Source: Bacteroidota bacterium (GTDB lineage Bacteria; Bacteroidota; Bacteroidia; Bacteroidales; Dysgonomonadaceae). Taken from it: a stretch of 64,000 nucleotides of DNA. Both the position numbers and the translations under genes were made by a program. Location: contig JAMNYO010000064.1 in the NCBI GenBank assembly GCA_023622765.1, positions 1 through 64,000 of the forward strand. The letters are read 5' to 3'. How positions within the stretch are numbered: position 1 is the stretch's first letter; every line of letters starts with the position of its first letter. Positions 55,261-63,600 of the stretch are shown one piece after another. The notes beneath the pieces were generated by a model. That model was not told the origin of the DNA, did no database searches, and saw only the letters and a list, made by a program, of their open reading frames with translations.

Positions 55261-55647
55261 ATGAAAAAAGAATTAGAAGAATTAAAAAACGCTTATTGCG
55301 ATGCGAAAACCGAAACGGAGTTGGAAGAGATATCTACACGAGTAAAAGAGTTGGCGCAAAGCGACCGTGAAGCATTTTCCGACGCGATGGTTGAAATGGC
55401 TGCTGATACCGCGCAACGTGCAACGGAGTTGTCTGTAAAGGCGCAATTGAAGGATGTCTTACCAACCCTTTCAATGGCATATATAGCTAAAAATTACTTT
55501 AACCGTACAAGTCAGTGGTTGTACCAGCGGATTAACGGGAACGAGGTAAACGGTAAGCCGGCCAAGTTCACGGACGAAGAGTTGGCCACGCTAGAAGCAG
55601 CATTAAAAGATATAAGCGAAAAAATTGGCTCGGTAAGTTTTTCGTAG
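55261..55647 (+). CDS. DUF5053 family protein
   Basis: A 128-aa protein. The first 60 residues are a charged helix; the second half (LSMAYIAKNYFNRTSQWLYQ, NGNEVNGKPAKFTDEELATL) looks like a helix-turn-helix domain and matches the Bacteroidetes DUF5053 family as I remember it. Function unknown. It ends 15 nt before the decayed CRISPR half-repeat and second tracrRNA copy, a position that makes a regulatory or anti-CRISPR link worth testing. Confidence 0.7.
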   Translation: MKKELEELKNAYCDAKTETELEEISTRVKELAQSDREAFSDAMVEMAADTAQRATELSVKAQLKDVLPTLSMAYIAKNYFNRTSQWLYQRINGNEVNGKPAKFTDEELATLEAALKDISEKIGSVSFS

Positions 55648-55662
55648 CTTACTATTTATAGT

Positions 55663-55686
55663 GGCATCTTTATTATTCTGAACAAC
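55663..55686 (+). repeat. Orphan decayed CRISPR half-repeat
   Basis: 21 of 24 bases match the 3' half of the array repeat (it ends ATTCTGAACAAC). The promoter-like TATCTTTG is here CATCTTTA, so its -7 element is damaged. It abuts tracrRNA copy 2 with no gap. Confidence 0.75.
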
Positions 55687-55763
55687 TAATTGAAGCAATT
55701 CACAATAAGGATTATTCCGTCGTGAAAACATTTAGCGCCTCGCCTATCCGCGGGGCATTTTTT
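55687..55763 (+). ncRNA. tracrRNA-like sequence, copy 2
   Basis: Nearly identical to copy 1 over about 70 nt from TAATTGAAGCAATTCACAA to the terminator stem, with two substitutions (T to C at 55731 and in the terminator loop) and a changed T-tract start. The anti-repeat and the 7-bp terminator stem are intact. Its promoter would have to come from the degraded half-repeat or from read-through of the DUF5053 transcript, so expression is uncertain. Confidence 0.75.
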
Positions 55764-55889
55764 CCGATTTTTCCACAATAGCAGGTTCATTTTGCATTTA
55801 GTGGAACATTTTATTAGATTAAATACAGAGATAAACAACGAAAACTTACATAGTTTTAGTGTTTTCCCACATTATCCACAATCAAGCTT

Positions 55890-56822
55890 ATGAACAAAAA
55901 AATTATATCCATAAAAAGCGGTTTCAATTGGATCGGGTTGAGCCTAATATTATCCCTCTTAACATCCTGTTCATCAATCCTTAACACGTCAAAAATCCAC
56001 CATTTGACGACCAATTATTGTGAGCCAACCTGTGCATATAACTACACTTTCGTAAATAAAGAAAGCAAGTTAACCACTCAGCAAGACAGTCTATTGCGTT
56101 TAGTCCTTTCACCACAGAATTACTTTTTAAGTCAGACTATCGGTATCCAAAACCATATTGCATCCCTACTCGAGTGCGAGAAAGATACGTTAAAAGCCCT
56201 GCTAACGAATCAAGAAATAAATGATAGAATCACCCTCTATTTAATAGAAATTGATGCCCTTGCCGCCGAATTGGATTGTTATGCAGAGCGTTTGGACCAG
56301 CTAAGCCACTATGTGGATGGTATAAATGAGAAAACACAAAAAAGAATAACCATTCTTTCGGTTACTTTGGATGCCGCGGCAACAGCTTCAGCTATTTTTA
56401 CAGCCAATCCCTTTATCGCAGTTGGAGGAGGATTGACAAGTATCGGTTTGGGCGCATTAACCATTTCGCCAAAAGGGAAAAGAGTTGATATACAACACAA
56501 GCGAAATTTACTGAGAAATATCTGGTATAATGACAATAGCGGAAAGGAATTTCCGCACTCGATATGGCTAATCATCAACAATCCTGACTTTTGCAATATT
56601 CCTGAGAAGTCTATGAGAGAGGGCTTGAAAGAGAGATGGATGCAACTTGAATTTGAAGGAGATATTGACAGTGAAACGGTGAAACTTTTTTTTGGAGATG
56701 GCGGACTATACACGGCAAGTGATCTACACGACCGGGCTCATTTGGTAAAAGAATTGGAAGCTATGGTAAATACTTTAAAACAAGATCTTCGCAGTTTAAG
56801 AGCTGCATTGAATACAATCTAA
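55890..56822 (+). CDS. Hypothetical lipoprotein with glycine-rich hydrophobic segment
   Basis: 310 aa. Lipoprotein signal (LILSLLTSC), then helical stretches with paired Cys, a central hydrophobic segment (about residues 155-195, including NPFIAVGGGLTSIGLGALTI), and a C-terminal helix (LVKELEAMVNTLKQDLRSLR). The helix-hydrophobic hairpin-helix plan resembles membrane-active helical proteins, but I do not recognise a family. AT-rich; the last gene of the island before mnmE, to which it is convergent. Confidence 0.65.
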   Translation: MNKKIISIKSGFNWIGLSLILSLLTSCSSILNTSKIHHLTTNYCEPTCAYNYTFVNKESKLTTQQDSLLRLVLSPQNYFLSQTIGIQNHIASLLECEKDTLKALLTNQEINDRITLYLIEIDALAAELDCYAERLDQLSHYVDGINEKTQKRITILSVTLDAAATASAIFTANPFIAVGGGLTSIGLGALTISPKGKRVDIQHKRNLLRNIWYNDNSGKEFPHSIWLIINNPDFCNIPEKSMREGLKERWMQLEFEGDIDSETVKLFFGDGGLYTASDLHDRAHLVKELEAMVNTLKQDLRSLRAALNTI

Positions 56823-56869
56823 AAAAGCTCACCCTTTAGTCTATTTTTGTAATTTGTTGTAATTGCCAG

Positions 56870-58285
56870 TTACTTTCCTATACAAAACTTGCTGAAGATA
56901 GCTCCCAACAGTTCGTCGGTGGTGATCTGGCCGGTGATCTCGCCCAGGTAGAACATGCATTCGCGAATATCTTGCGTGAGCAGGTCGTGGCTGATGTCGC
57001 TCTCCAGCCCCTCTTTCACGCGGCGGATGCCATCGAGTGCCTTGGTGAGCGACTCGTAATGGCGCAGGTTGGTGACGATTACCTCCTCATCGCCAATCGA
57101 GGGAATTGCGGCGGCTTGTACCAGCAGATCCTGAAGCTGCTCGGTGCCAAGGCATTTCTTGGCTGAGATAAAGAGGTGATTAAGTGCTATTTCTGGGAGG
57201 AAGGCCTCAATCGATTGTAATAATGCTTGTGAGGCCGCTTGCAAAGTAGCTTCAGAAACCAAATCAGACTTGTTGAACAGGAGGATCACCTCCTTGCCGG
57301 TCAACTTATGGACAATGGATGAGGCCAGTTCGATGCTCTTATCTACCGGCGCAGTTAGATCAATTACCCACAGGACGATGGAGGCCTGTTCGACTTTCCG
57401 GTAGGTACGCTCGATACCCATCGTTTCGATGGTATCGGTGGTGTGTCGGATTCCCGCCGTATCGATAAAGCGAAACAGTACGCCCCCGATGTTCATGGTA
57501 TCCTCGATCGCATCGCGCGTGGTGCCGTGTATATCACTCACGATGGCCTTATCCTCTTGGAGCAACAGGTTGAGCAGGGTGGACTTGCCCACGTTGGTAT
57601 CCCCGATGATGGCAACGGGAATACCGCTCTTGATGGCGTTACCCAGCTGAAACGAGCCGGCCAGGGAGTCTATCTCCCCTTCAATGTCAACAACCAGTCC
57701 ATACAGCTCTTCCCGGTTGGCAAACTCCACATCCTCTTCGGCGAAGTCGAGCTCCAACTCGATCAAGGAGACGAACTGCAGCAGCTTGTCCCGAAGTGTA
57801 GTCAAACGCCGTGCAAAACCACCGCGCATCTGGTTCATCGCCACCCGATGTGATGCGGCGGAGGTCGACGCGATCAGGTCGGCCACCGCCTCGGCCTGGC
57901 TCAGGTCGAACTTCCCATTGCGGAACGCCCGGCGGGTAAACTCACCAGCCTTGGCCAACCGTGCCCCCTGTGCGATCAATAGCTCCATCAGCTTTTGCTG
58001 GATATAGACCGAGCCGTGGCACGCGATCTCCACGCTCTCCTCACCCGTGAAGGAGCGGGGCGCATGAAACAGGGAGACCAGTACCTCATCAAGTAGCGTG
58101 CCCTCCCACTCTATGCTACCAAAATGAACGGTGTTGGGCTTGGACTCGAGAAGCCGCTTCCCGGAAGGGGAACGAAACAGCCTATCGACCAGCTTAATGC
58201 TACCCGCACCCGAAACACGAACCACCGCGATGGCACCCGTGCCAGAGGGAGTAGAAATCGCACAAATCACCTCTTCTCGCATCAT
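56870..58285 (-). CDS. mnmE: tRNA uridine-5-carboxymethylaminomethyl GTPase MnmE
   Basis: A 471-aa enzyme acting with MnmG to modify wobble uridine (cmnm5U34). The N-terminal formyl-THF-binding domain begins ICAISTPSGTGAIAVVRVSG; the GTPase G1 loop is IIGDTNVGKSTLLN, with DIHGTTRDAIED (G2), DTAGIR (G3) and NKSD (G4); the C-terminus ends KFCIGK with the catalytic Cys. It marks the return to ordinary chromosomal composition. An alternative start one codon later is possible. Confidence 0.96.
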   Translation of the reverse strand: MMREEVICAISTPSGTGAIAVVRVSGAGSIKLVDRLFRSPSGKRLLESKPNTVHFGSIEWEGTLLDEVLVSLFHAPRSFTGEESVEIACHGSVYIQQKLMELLIAQGARLAKAGEFTRRAFRNGKFDLSQAEAVADLIASTSAASHRVAMNQMRGGFARRLTTLRDKLLQFVSLIELELDFAEEDVEFANREELYGLVVDIEGEIDSLAGSFQLGNAIKSGIPVAIIGDTNVGKSTLLNLLLQEDKAIVSDIHGTTRDAIEDTMNIGGVLFRFIDTAGIRHTTDTIETMGIERTYRKVEQASIVLWVIDLTAPVDKSIELASSIVHKLTGKEVILLFNKSDLVSEATLQAASQALLQSIEAFLPEIALNHLFISAKKCLGTEQLQDLLVQAAAIPSIGDEEVIVTNLRHYESLTKALDGIRRVKEGLESDISHDLLTQDIRECMFYLGEITGQITTDELLGAIFSKFCIGK

Positions 58286-58389
58286 CTTACAACGCCCTAT
58301 TTAAAAGCTCGTTTTACACCGCCATCCTTACATTGTTCATTCGCCTCGAATCGTCTTGAATTTCCCGTATCGTTAGTACCTCCTCCCAA

Positions 58390-60057
58390 TCAGTACCTAA
58401 AGCTGCTCCCACCCAGGAACTCGCGCAACAGCGAGGTGGGCGGCAACTCCTCATCAGTGATGTGGTTAAAGTAGCTGAGGAACTTAAGCAAACGGTACGC
58501 CTCGGAGTACTCGGAGACAGTGCGGGGCACCTGCATCAAGATAGGCTCGGCATGTCGGCGTATGGCAGCCAACTCGTAGATCATGGCCGAGTTGAACATC
58601 ACGTCAGCGTTCTCCTGATACGGGAAGATCCACTTGTCTTCGCCCCGGCGAACGCTACTCCACCGCGAAATGGTCTCTTGTGCCGAGTAGCCCCGGTAGC
58701 GGTAGTCACGCACCATACGACGGAGCAACCGGTTATCGGAAGCGGGGATCCAGTTGTGGTCGTCCAGCGAGATGGTGGTCAACGCGGATACGTACACCAA
58801 GAACTTCTTATCTGCAGGGATATGTCCAGTCAACTCGGGGTTCAACCCGTGAATTCCCTCAATGATAAGCACGCTGTTGTCACCCATCTTCAACATATTG
58901 CCCCGATACTCCCGCTTACCGGTCACGAAGTTGTAAAACGGCAGCTCGATCTCCTCGCCGCGCAGCAACGCGAGCATCTGCTTTTCGAATAGCTTAAGGT
59001 CGAGCGCGTAGAGTGATTCGTAATCCTTATCACCGTTCTTGTCGAGGGGTGTCTGATCGCGATTCACGAAATAGTCATCCAGTGAAATACCTATCGGCTT
59101 CAGCATGTTCACCAGCAGTTGAATCTCAAGCCGCTTCCTAAAGGTTGTTTTCCCGGATGAGGAGGGACCCGAGATAAACACCACCCTCACCCCCTCCTTG
59201 TACCCGCGGGTAATCTTTTCGGCGATCTCCGCGATCTGTTTGGACTGATACGCCTCAGCTACCTGGATCACGGTGGATATTTGGTCATCCTGAATCGCCC
59301 GGTTCAGGTCGCCCACGTTATCGAGCTTGCTGATCTTCAGGAACTGCAGGTGCTCCCGGTAAACATTAAGCAGCTTCTCTTGTTGAATCTCCGGTTCCAG
59401 TTCCACGGGATGATCCCGCCGGGGCACACGCAACAGGTACCCCCCGTTGTAGGGCTGTATATCAAACATGCTGATGTAACCGGTAGACGGGGTAAGGGAA
59501 CTATAAAAGTAATCGATGTACCCATCAAGCTTATAATAACGGGAGTAGAGAAAATCAGAGGTCTCCAGCAACGTGGCCTTATCGTTCATGCCCCGTTCAC
59601 GGAACAGCTCCACCACCTTCGTGGTCTCCTCCTCCACCTGCTCGAAAGGGAGATCGGCCTCCACGATCGCACACATCCGCTCACGGATAGCATCAAGATC
59701 CTTTACACCCACCTGCACGTCGGCCTCAATCTGGAAGTAGTAACCCTTGGAGACGGCATGCTCGATATAGACCTTGGCAGCGGGCAGCACGTCGTCCACC
59801 GCCTTGGCCAAGATGAAGCAGAGCGAGCGAACGTAGGTATTCATGGCCGACGTATCGCTCAAATCCACGAACTCCACGGTCTTGGGTCGATACACCCTGT
59901 AGGCGAGGGATTCGGTCCGGTTATTCACTTTCGCGTTCACGAATAAATAGGGGGATTCTACCCCGAAAAGATCAATCAGTTCCTCTAACGATGAACCAAT
60001 CTTCACATCCTTGCTGGTGTTGGTGTTCACACAAGCAACACGCACAGTTTCAATCAT
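58390..60057 (-). CDS. Nucleoside kinase with TGS-like and AlaRS-like N-terminal domains
   Basis: A 555-aa protein: TGS-like N-terminus (about 1-60), a threonyl/alanyl-tRNA synthetase second-additional-domain-like part (about 65-200), and a uridine-kinase/phosphoribulokinase P-loop domain from about 290, with FISGPSSSGKTTFRKRL (297-304), GISLDDYFVNRD and LIIEGIHGLNPEL. This composite is common in Bacteroidetes and Firmicutes and is annotated as nucleoside kinase; the physiological substrate is not fixed. It lies 104 nt upstream of mnmE on the same strand. Confidence 0.9.
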   Translation of the reverse strand: MIETVRVACVNTNTSKDVKIGSSLEELIDLFGVESPYLFVNAKVNNRTESLAYRVYRPKTVEFVDLSDTSAMNTYVRSLCFILAKAVDDVLPAAKVYIEHAVSKGYYFQIEADVQVGVKDLDAIRERMCAIVEADLPFEQVEEETTKVVELFRERGMNDKATLLETSDFLYSRYYKLDGYIDYFYSSLTPSTGYISMFDIQPYNGGYLLRVPRRDHPVELEPEIQQEKLLNVYREHLQFLKISKLDNVGDLNRAIQDDQISTVIQVAEAYQSKQIAEIAEKITRGYKEGVRVVFISGPSSSGKTTFRKRLEIQLLVNMLKPIGISLDDYFVNRDQTPLDKNGDKDYESLYALDLKLFEKQMLALLRGEEIELPFYNFVTGKREYRGNMLKMGDNSVLIIEGIHGLNPELTGHIPADKKFLVYVSALTTISLDDHNWIPASDNRLLRRMVRDYRYRGYSAQETISRWSSVRRGEDKWIFPYQENADVMFNSAMIYELAAIRRHAEPILMQVPRTVSEYSEAYRLLKFLSYFNHITDEELPPTSLLREFLGGSSFRY

Positions 60058-60086
60058 ATTCTCTTTTTAATGTTATTGGAAAGTGC

Positions 60087-60219
60087 TCAAGCAAGCTTGG
60101 CATTTCCCTTGGGCAAGCTTGGCATTTCTCTCGGCTTTAACTATATTTCAAGAATACAAGATGCGCCTCGGAAATGCTCAAGCAAGCTTGGCATTTCTCT
60201 CGGCTTTCGTTATATTTGC
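60087..60219 (+). repeat. Three copies of a promoter-bearing repeat upstream of the SUI1-like gene
   Basis: The core GCAAGCTTGGCATTTC occurs at about 60091, 60113 and 60183. The last two copies extend through TCTCGGCTTT to a TATATTT element: TATATTTC (60143-60150) and TATATTTG (60212-60219). In the last, CTTG (60188-60191) is 20 nt upstream of TATATTTG, a consensus promoter; the middle copy is a near-consensus one. Confidence 0.65.
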
Positions 60220-60311
60220 AGCTAATATACGATATTTATTGGTAATGGGCTACGGTTTATTTGATTTTCTGAGGCTACCGGTAGCACGTGGTTAAAACGG
60301 AGGAATAAACT

Positions 60312-60656
60312 ATGAACGACTGGAAAAAGCGACTGGATATCGTCTACTCTACCAATCCCGACTACCATTACAAGGAGGAAGGAGATGAGGAAGAGGTGGT
60401 AACACCACCAAATGAGAAGCAACTCCTGCGGGTGAGCCTCGACAAGCGTAACCGGAAAGGGAAAGCCGTAACGCTCGTCACCGGCTTCATAGGGAGCGAC
60501 GAAGACCTACAAGAACTGGGTAAGCTTCTGAAAACAAAATGTGGCGTGGGGGGATCGGCCAAGGAGGGGGAAATCCTGATACAGGGCGACCACCGCCAAA
60601 AAGTATTGACTATTTTACAAAAAGAGGGATATGTCAAAACACGGGTTAGCGGATAG
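60312..60656 (+). CDS. SUI1/eIF1-like translation factor (YciH family)
   Basis: A 114-aa protein. The SUI1 core is LRVSLDKRNRKGKAVTLVTG, LGKLLKTKCGVGGSAKEGEI and IQGDHRQKVLTILQKEGY, matching bacterial YciH-like homologues of eIF1, which bind the small ribosomal subunit and can affect initiation fidelity. It is expressed from the repeated promoter upstream. Its last 26 nt overlap the start of the helicase gene, so the two are coupled. Confidence 0.9.
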   Translation: MNDWKKRLDIVYSTNPDYHYKEEGDEEEVVTPPNEKQLLRVSLDKRNRKGKAVTLVTGFIGSDEDLQELGKLLKTKCGVGGSAKEGEILIQGDHRQKVLTILQKEGYVKTRVSG

Positions 60657-63600
60657 GAACGGCCTCCACGTGATCAAAGCATCCGCGGGTTCGGGTAAAA
60701 CGCACCGGCTGACGGGCGAATACCTGCATCTGCTCTTTGCTAAACCCAACAACCACCGCCATATCCTGGCCGTCACCTTCACGAACAAGGCGACCGACGA
60801 GATGAAGTCGCGTATCGTGGAAGAACTACACCGACTGGCATCAGGGGGTACATCTACTTTTTTAAACAATCTAACACAATCGTTCTCATTAAGTGAGGCG
60901 CAGGCACGGGGAAGGGCACGATCGATCCTAGAGACAATCCTTCACGACTACTCCGCCTTCTCGGTGAGTACCATCGACCGATTCTTTCAACAGACGCTGC
61001 GGGCTTTCACACGGGAGAGCGGGCTAACTGGGGGCTACGCCGTCGAGCTGGACGAGGAGTCGCTGCTCACGGAGGCCGTCGACTTGATGTTCGCCGAGTT
61101 GAACCAACCGGAAAACAAGAAGCTGTCTGAATGGCTCCTGCAGTTTATGCAGGCCAATATCGAGGAGGGGAAAAGCTGGAAAGTCGACCGCCAGGTGGTC
61201 ACGCTGGGCATGCAACTGTTTAACGAGACCTACAAAACCCTATCGAAAAAAACGCAATGGACCATTGACAACAAGGAACAACTGGAAGGTTACCGGAAAG
61301 AACTCTACCGGATAGTAACAAGCTACGAGAGCAAGGTGAAAGAGGCGGGCAAAAAGGGGGTCGAACTAATCAAGGTGCATGGACTACAACCTTCCGACTT
61401 CAGGGGGGGAGCCCGCTCGCAATTTTACCGGTTTGAACGGTACGCCTCGGGAGAGATCCCCGATATAACGCCAACGTTCCTATCGTTCGCCGATAACTTG
61501 GAAGGGTGGTACACGAAAACAACCAATCCCGCGATCGTGGCAAACATCACGAAGGCCTACCACGGGGGCCTCAACGACGTGGTGAAAGAGATCATCTACC
61601 TTCACGAGAATAACGTACACTACAACAGTGCGATAAGTATCCTGCAAAATTTCTACACGCTGGGCATCCTCACCGACATTAAAAACCGATTGCAAGCGCT
61701 GCAACGGGAAAACAACGTCCTCTTACTCTCCGACACCACCGAGCTGCTTAACGAGATGATCGGGGAGGCCGACTCGCCCTTTATCTACGAAAAGACCGGA
61801 ACCCGCGTCCAACACTACATGGTGGACGAGTTCCAGGATACCTCGCGTATGCAGTGGGAGAACTTCCGACCGCTGATCGACGAGAGCTTGGCATCGGGCA
61901 ACTTTAACCTGATCGTGGGTGACGTGAAGCAGAGTATCTACCGGTTCAGGAACTCCGACTGGCGACTACTGGGGGAACAGGTCAACGTGGACTTCCAACC
62001 GGAAAGGATCCGGGAGCACCTACTGGATACCAACTGGAGGAGCGATGCGAACGTGGTGCGATTCAACAACGCCTTCTTCGCGAACGCGGCGCATCATATG
62101 CAGAACGACTTCAACAAAGCCGTGGAACCGCTTCTCGATGAAGTCCCAGAGAACAAGCAAATTGAAGACGCGTACGCCGATGTCATCCAGCAGGTAGCAC
62201 CGAATAAGAGTGATCACGAGGGGCAGGTGAAGGTCACCTTTTTGAAAAACGACAAGGAGAGCGACTGGAAAGAGGAGGCAATGAAACGGTTACCCCTTGA
62301 ACTGGAGGAGCTGCAAGAACAAGGGTTCACACTTAAAGATATTGCCATCGTGGTGCGGTGGAATAACGAGGCGGTACAGGTGGCCGAAACGCTGCTCGCC
62401 TACAAGGAACAACGCCCCGATTCACCCTACCGGTACGACATCATCTCCAACGAGGCGCTCTTGATTGGAAGTGCCCGAAGCGTGAAGGCGGTGATCGCGC
62501 TGCTGCGCCACTTCCAAAACCCGGGCGATGACACACGCCGCATGATGGCCCTGTACGAGTTTTACCGCTTCGTGCATCGAGCGACACCGGAAGAGGCATT
62601 GCTGAACTACCGGGAAAAACACCCAGGAGAGTTCCCTGAAGCCATCAGGAAGGATATCGAGCGACTCTACACCCTACCCTTCTACGATATGATCGAGCGT
62701 TTCTTCGCACTGACATCGGATGCGATCAGCGAGAAAGAGCACGCCTACGTGCAAGCCTTCCTGGACCTTCTCCTCCAATTCAAAACGGATGCGTCGGCCG
62801 ATCGGAACAGCTTCCTAGAGTGGTGGGATGAGAAAGGCCACAAGAGGGCGCTCTTCTCACCGGAGGAACAAGACGCAATTCGGATCATCACCATCCACAA
62901 GGCAAAGGGACTCGGCTTCGGGGCAGTCATCTTGCCTTTCGTGAACTGGAGCGTGGATCATTCGCCGAACCATACCAACATCATCTGGTGTAAACCGGGT
63001 GCAGCCCCGTTCAACGCGATTCGGGCGCTCCCCCTCAAATATGGGAAAAGACTGGCAAACACTATATTTCGGGGAGATTACCTGGAGGAGAAACGGCTTA
63101 CCTACATCGACAACCTGAACCTGCTCTACGTCGCTTTCACCCGGGCCAAACACCGTTTGATCGTCTTCGCCCCGACTCCCGTGAAACCGGAAACCATCAG
63201 CGACGTCTCCGACTTGCTATGGCGGAGCATAGATGAGGCGGCGCCCTTTCGCCTGGAGAAGGAGAGGAACAAGGAGTACGGAGACCCCGAAGGCTATGTG
63301 AGACATGAGGATATCACCCTCCACGAGGAACGCAACAACTTCCTGCTCCTTGCCGACCATTTCACACGAGGGGAGGAGGAGTCGCTGTTAGAATACGGGA
63401 GCGCAAACCAACGCGAACAGGAAGGCGTAAATGCGCCGCTTGACAAACTCCAACCTACCTCTCAGCCTAAGCCGGTAACCGCCCCCTGGTCAATGCCGGA
63501 ACCTTCTAGCGCATCAGTAGCTCCCCGGATCAAGCATCCGGCAGGCACGGCAAGGTGGCACTCCACACCGTTCGACGAGCGGTTGAAGCTGCGCCTTGAC

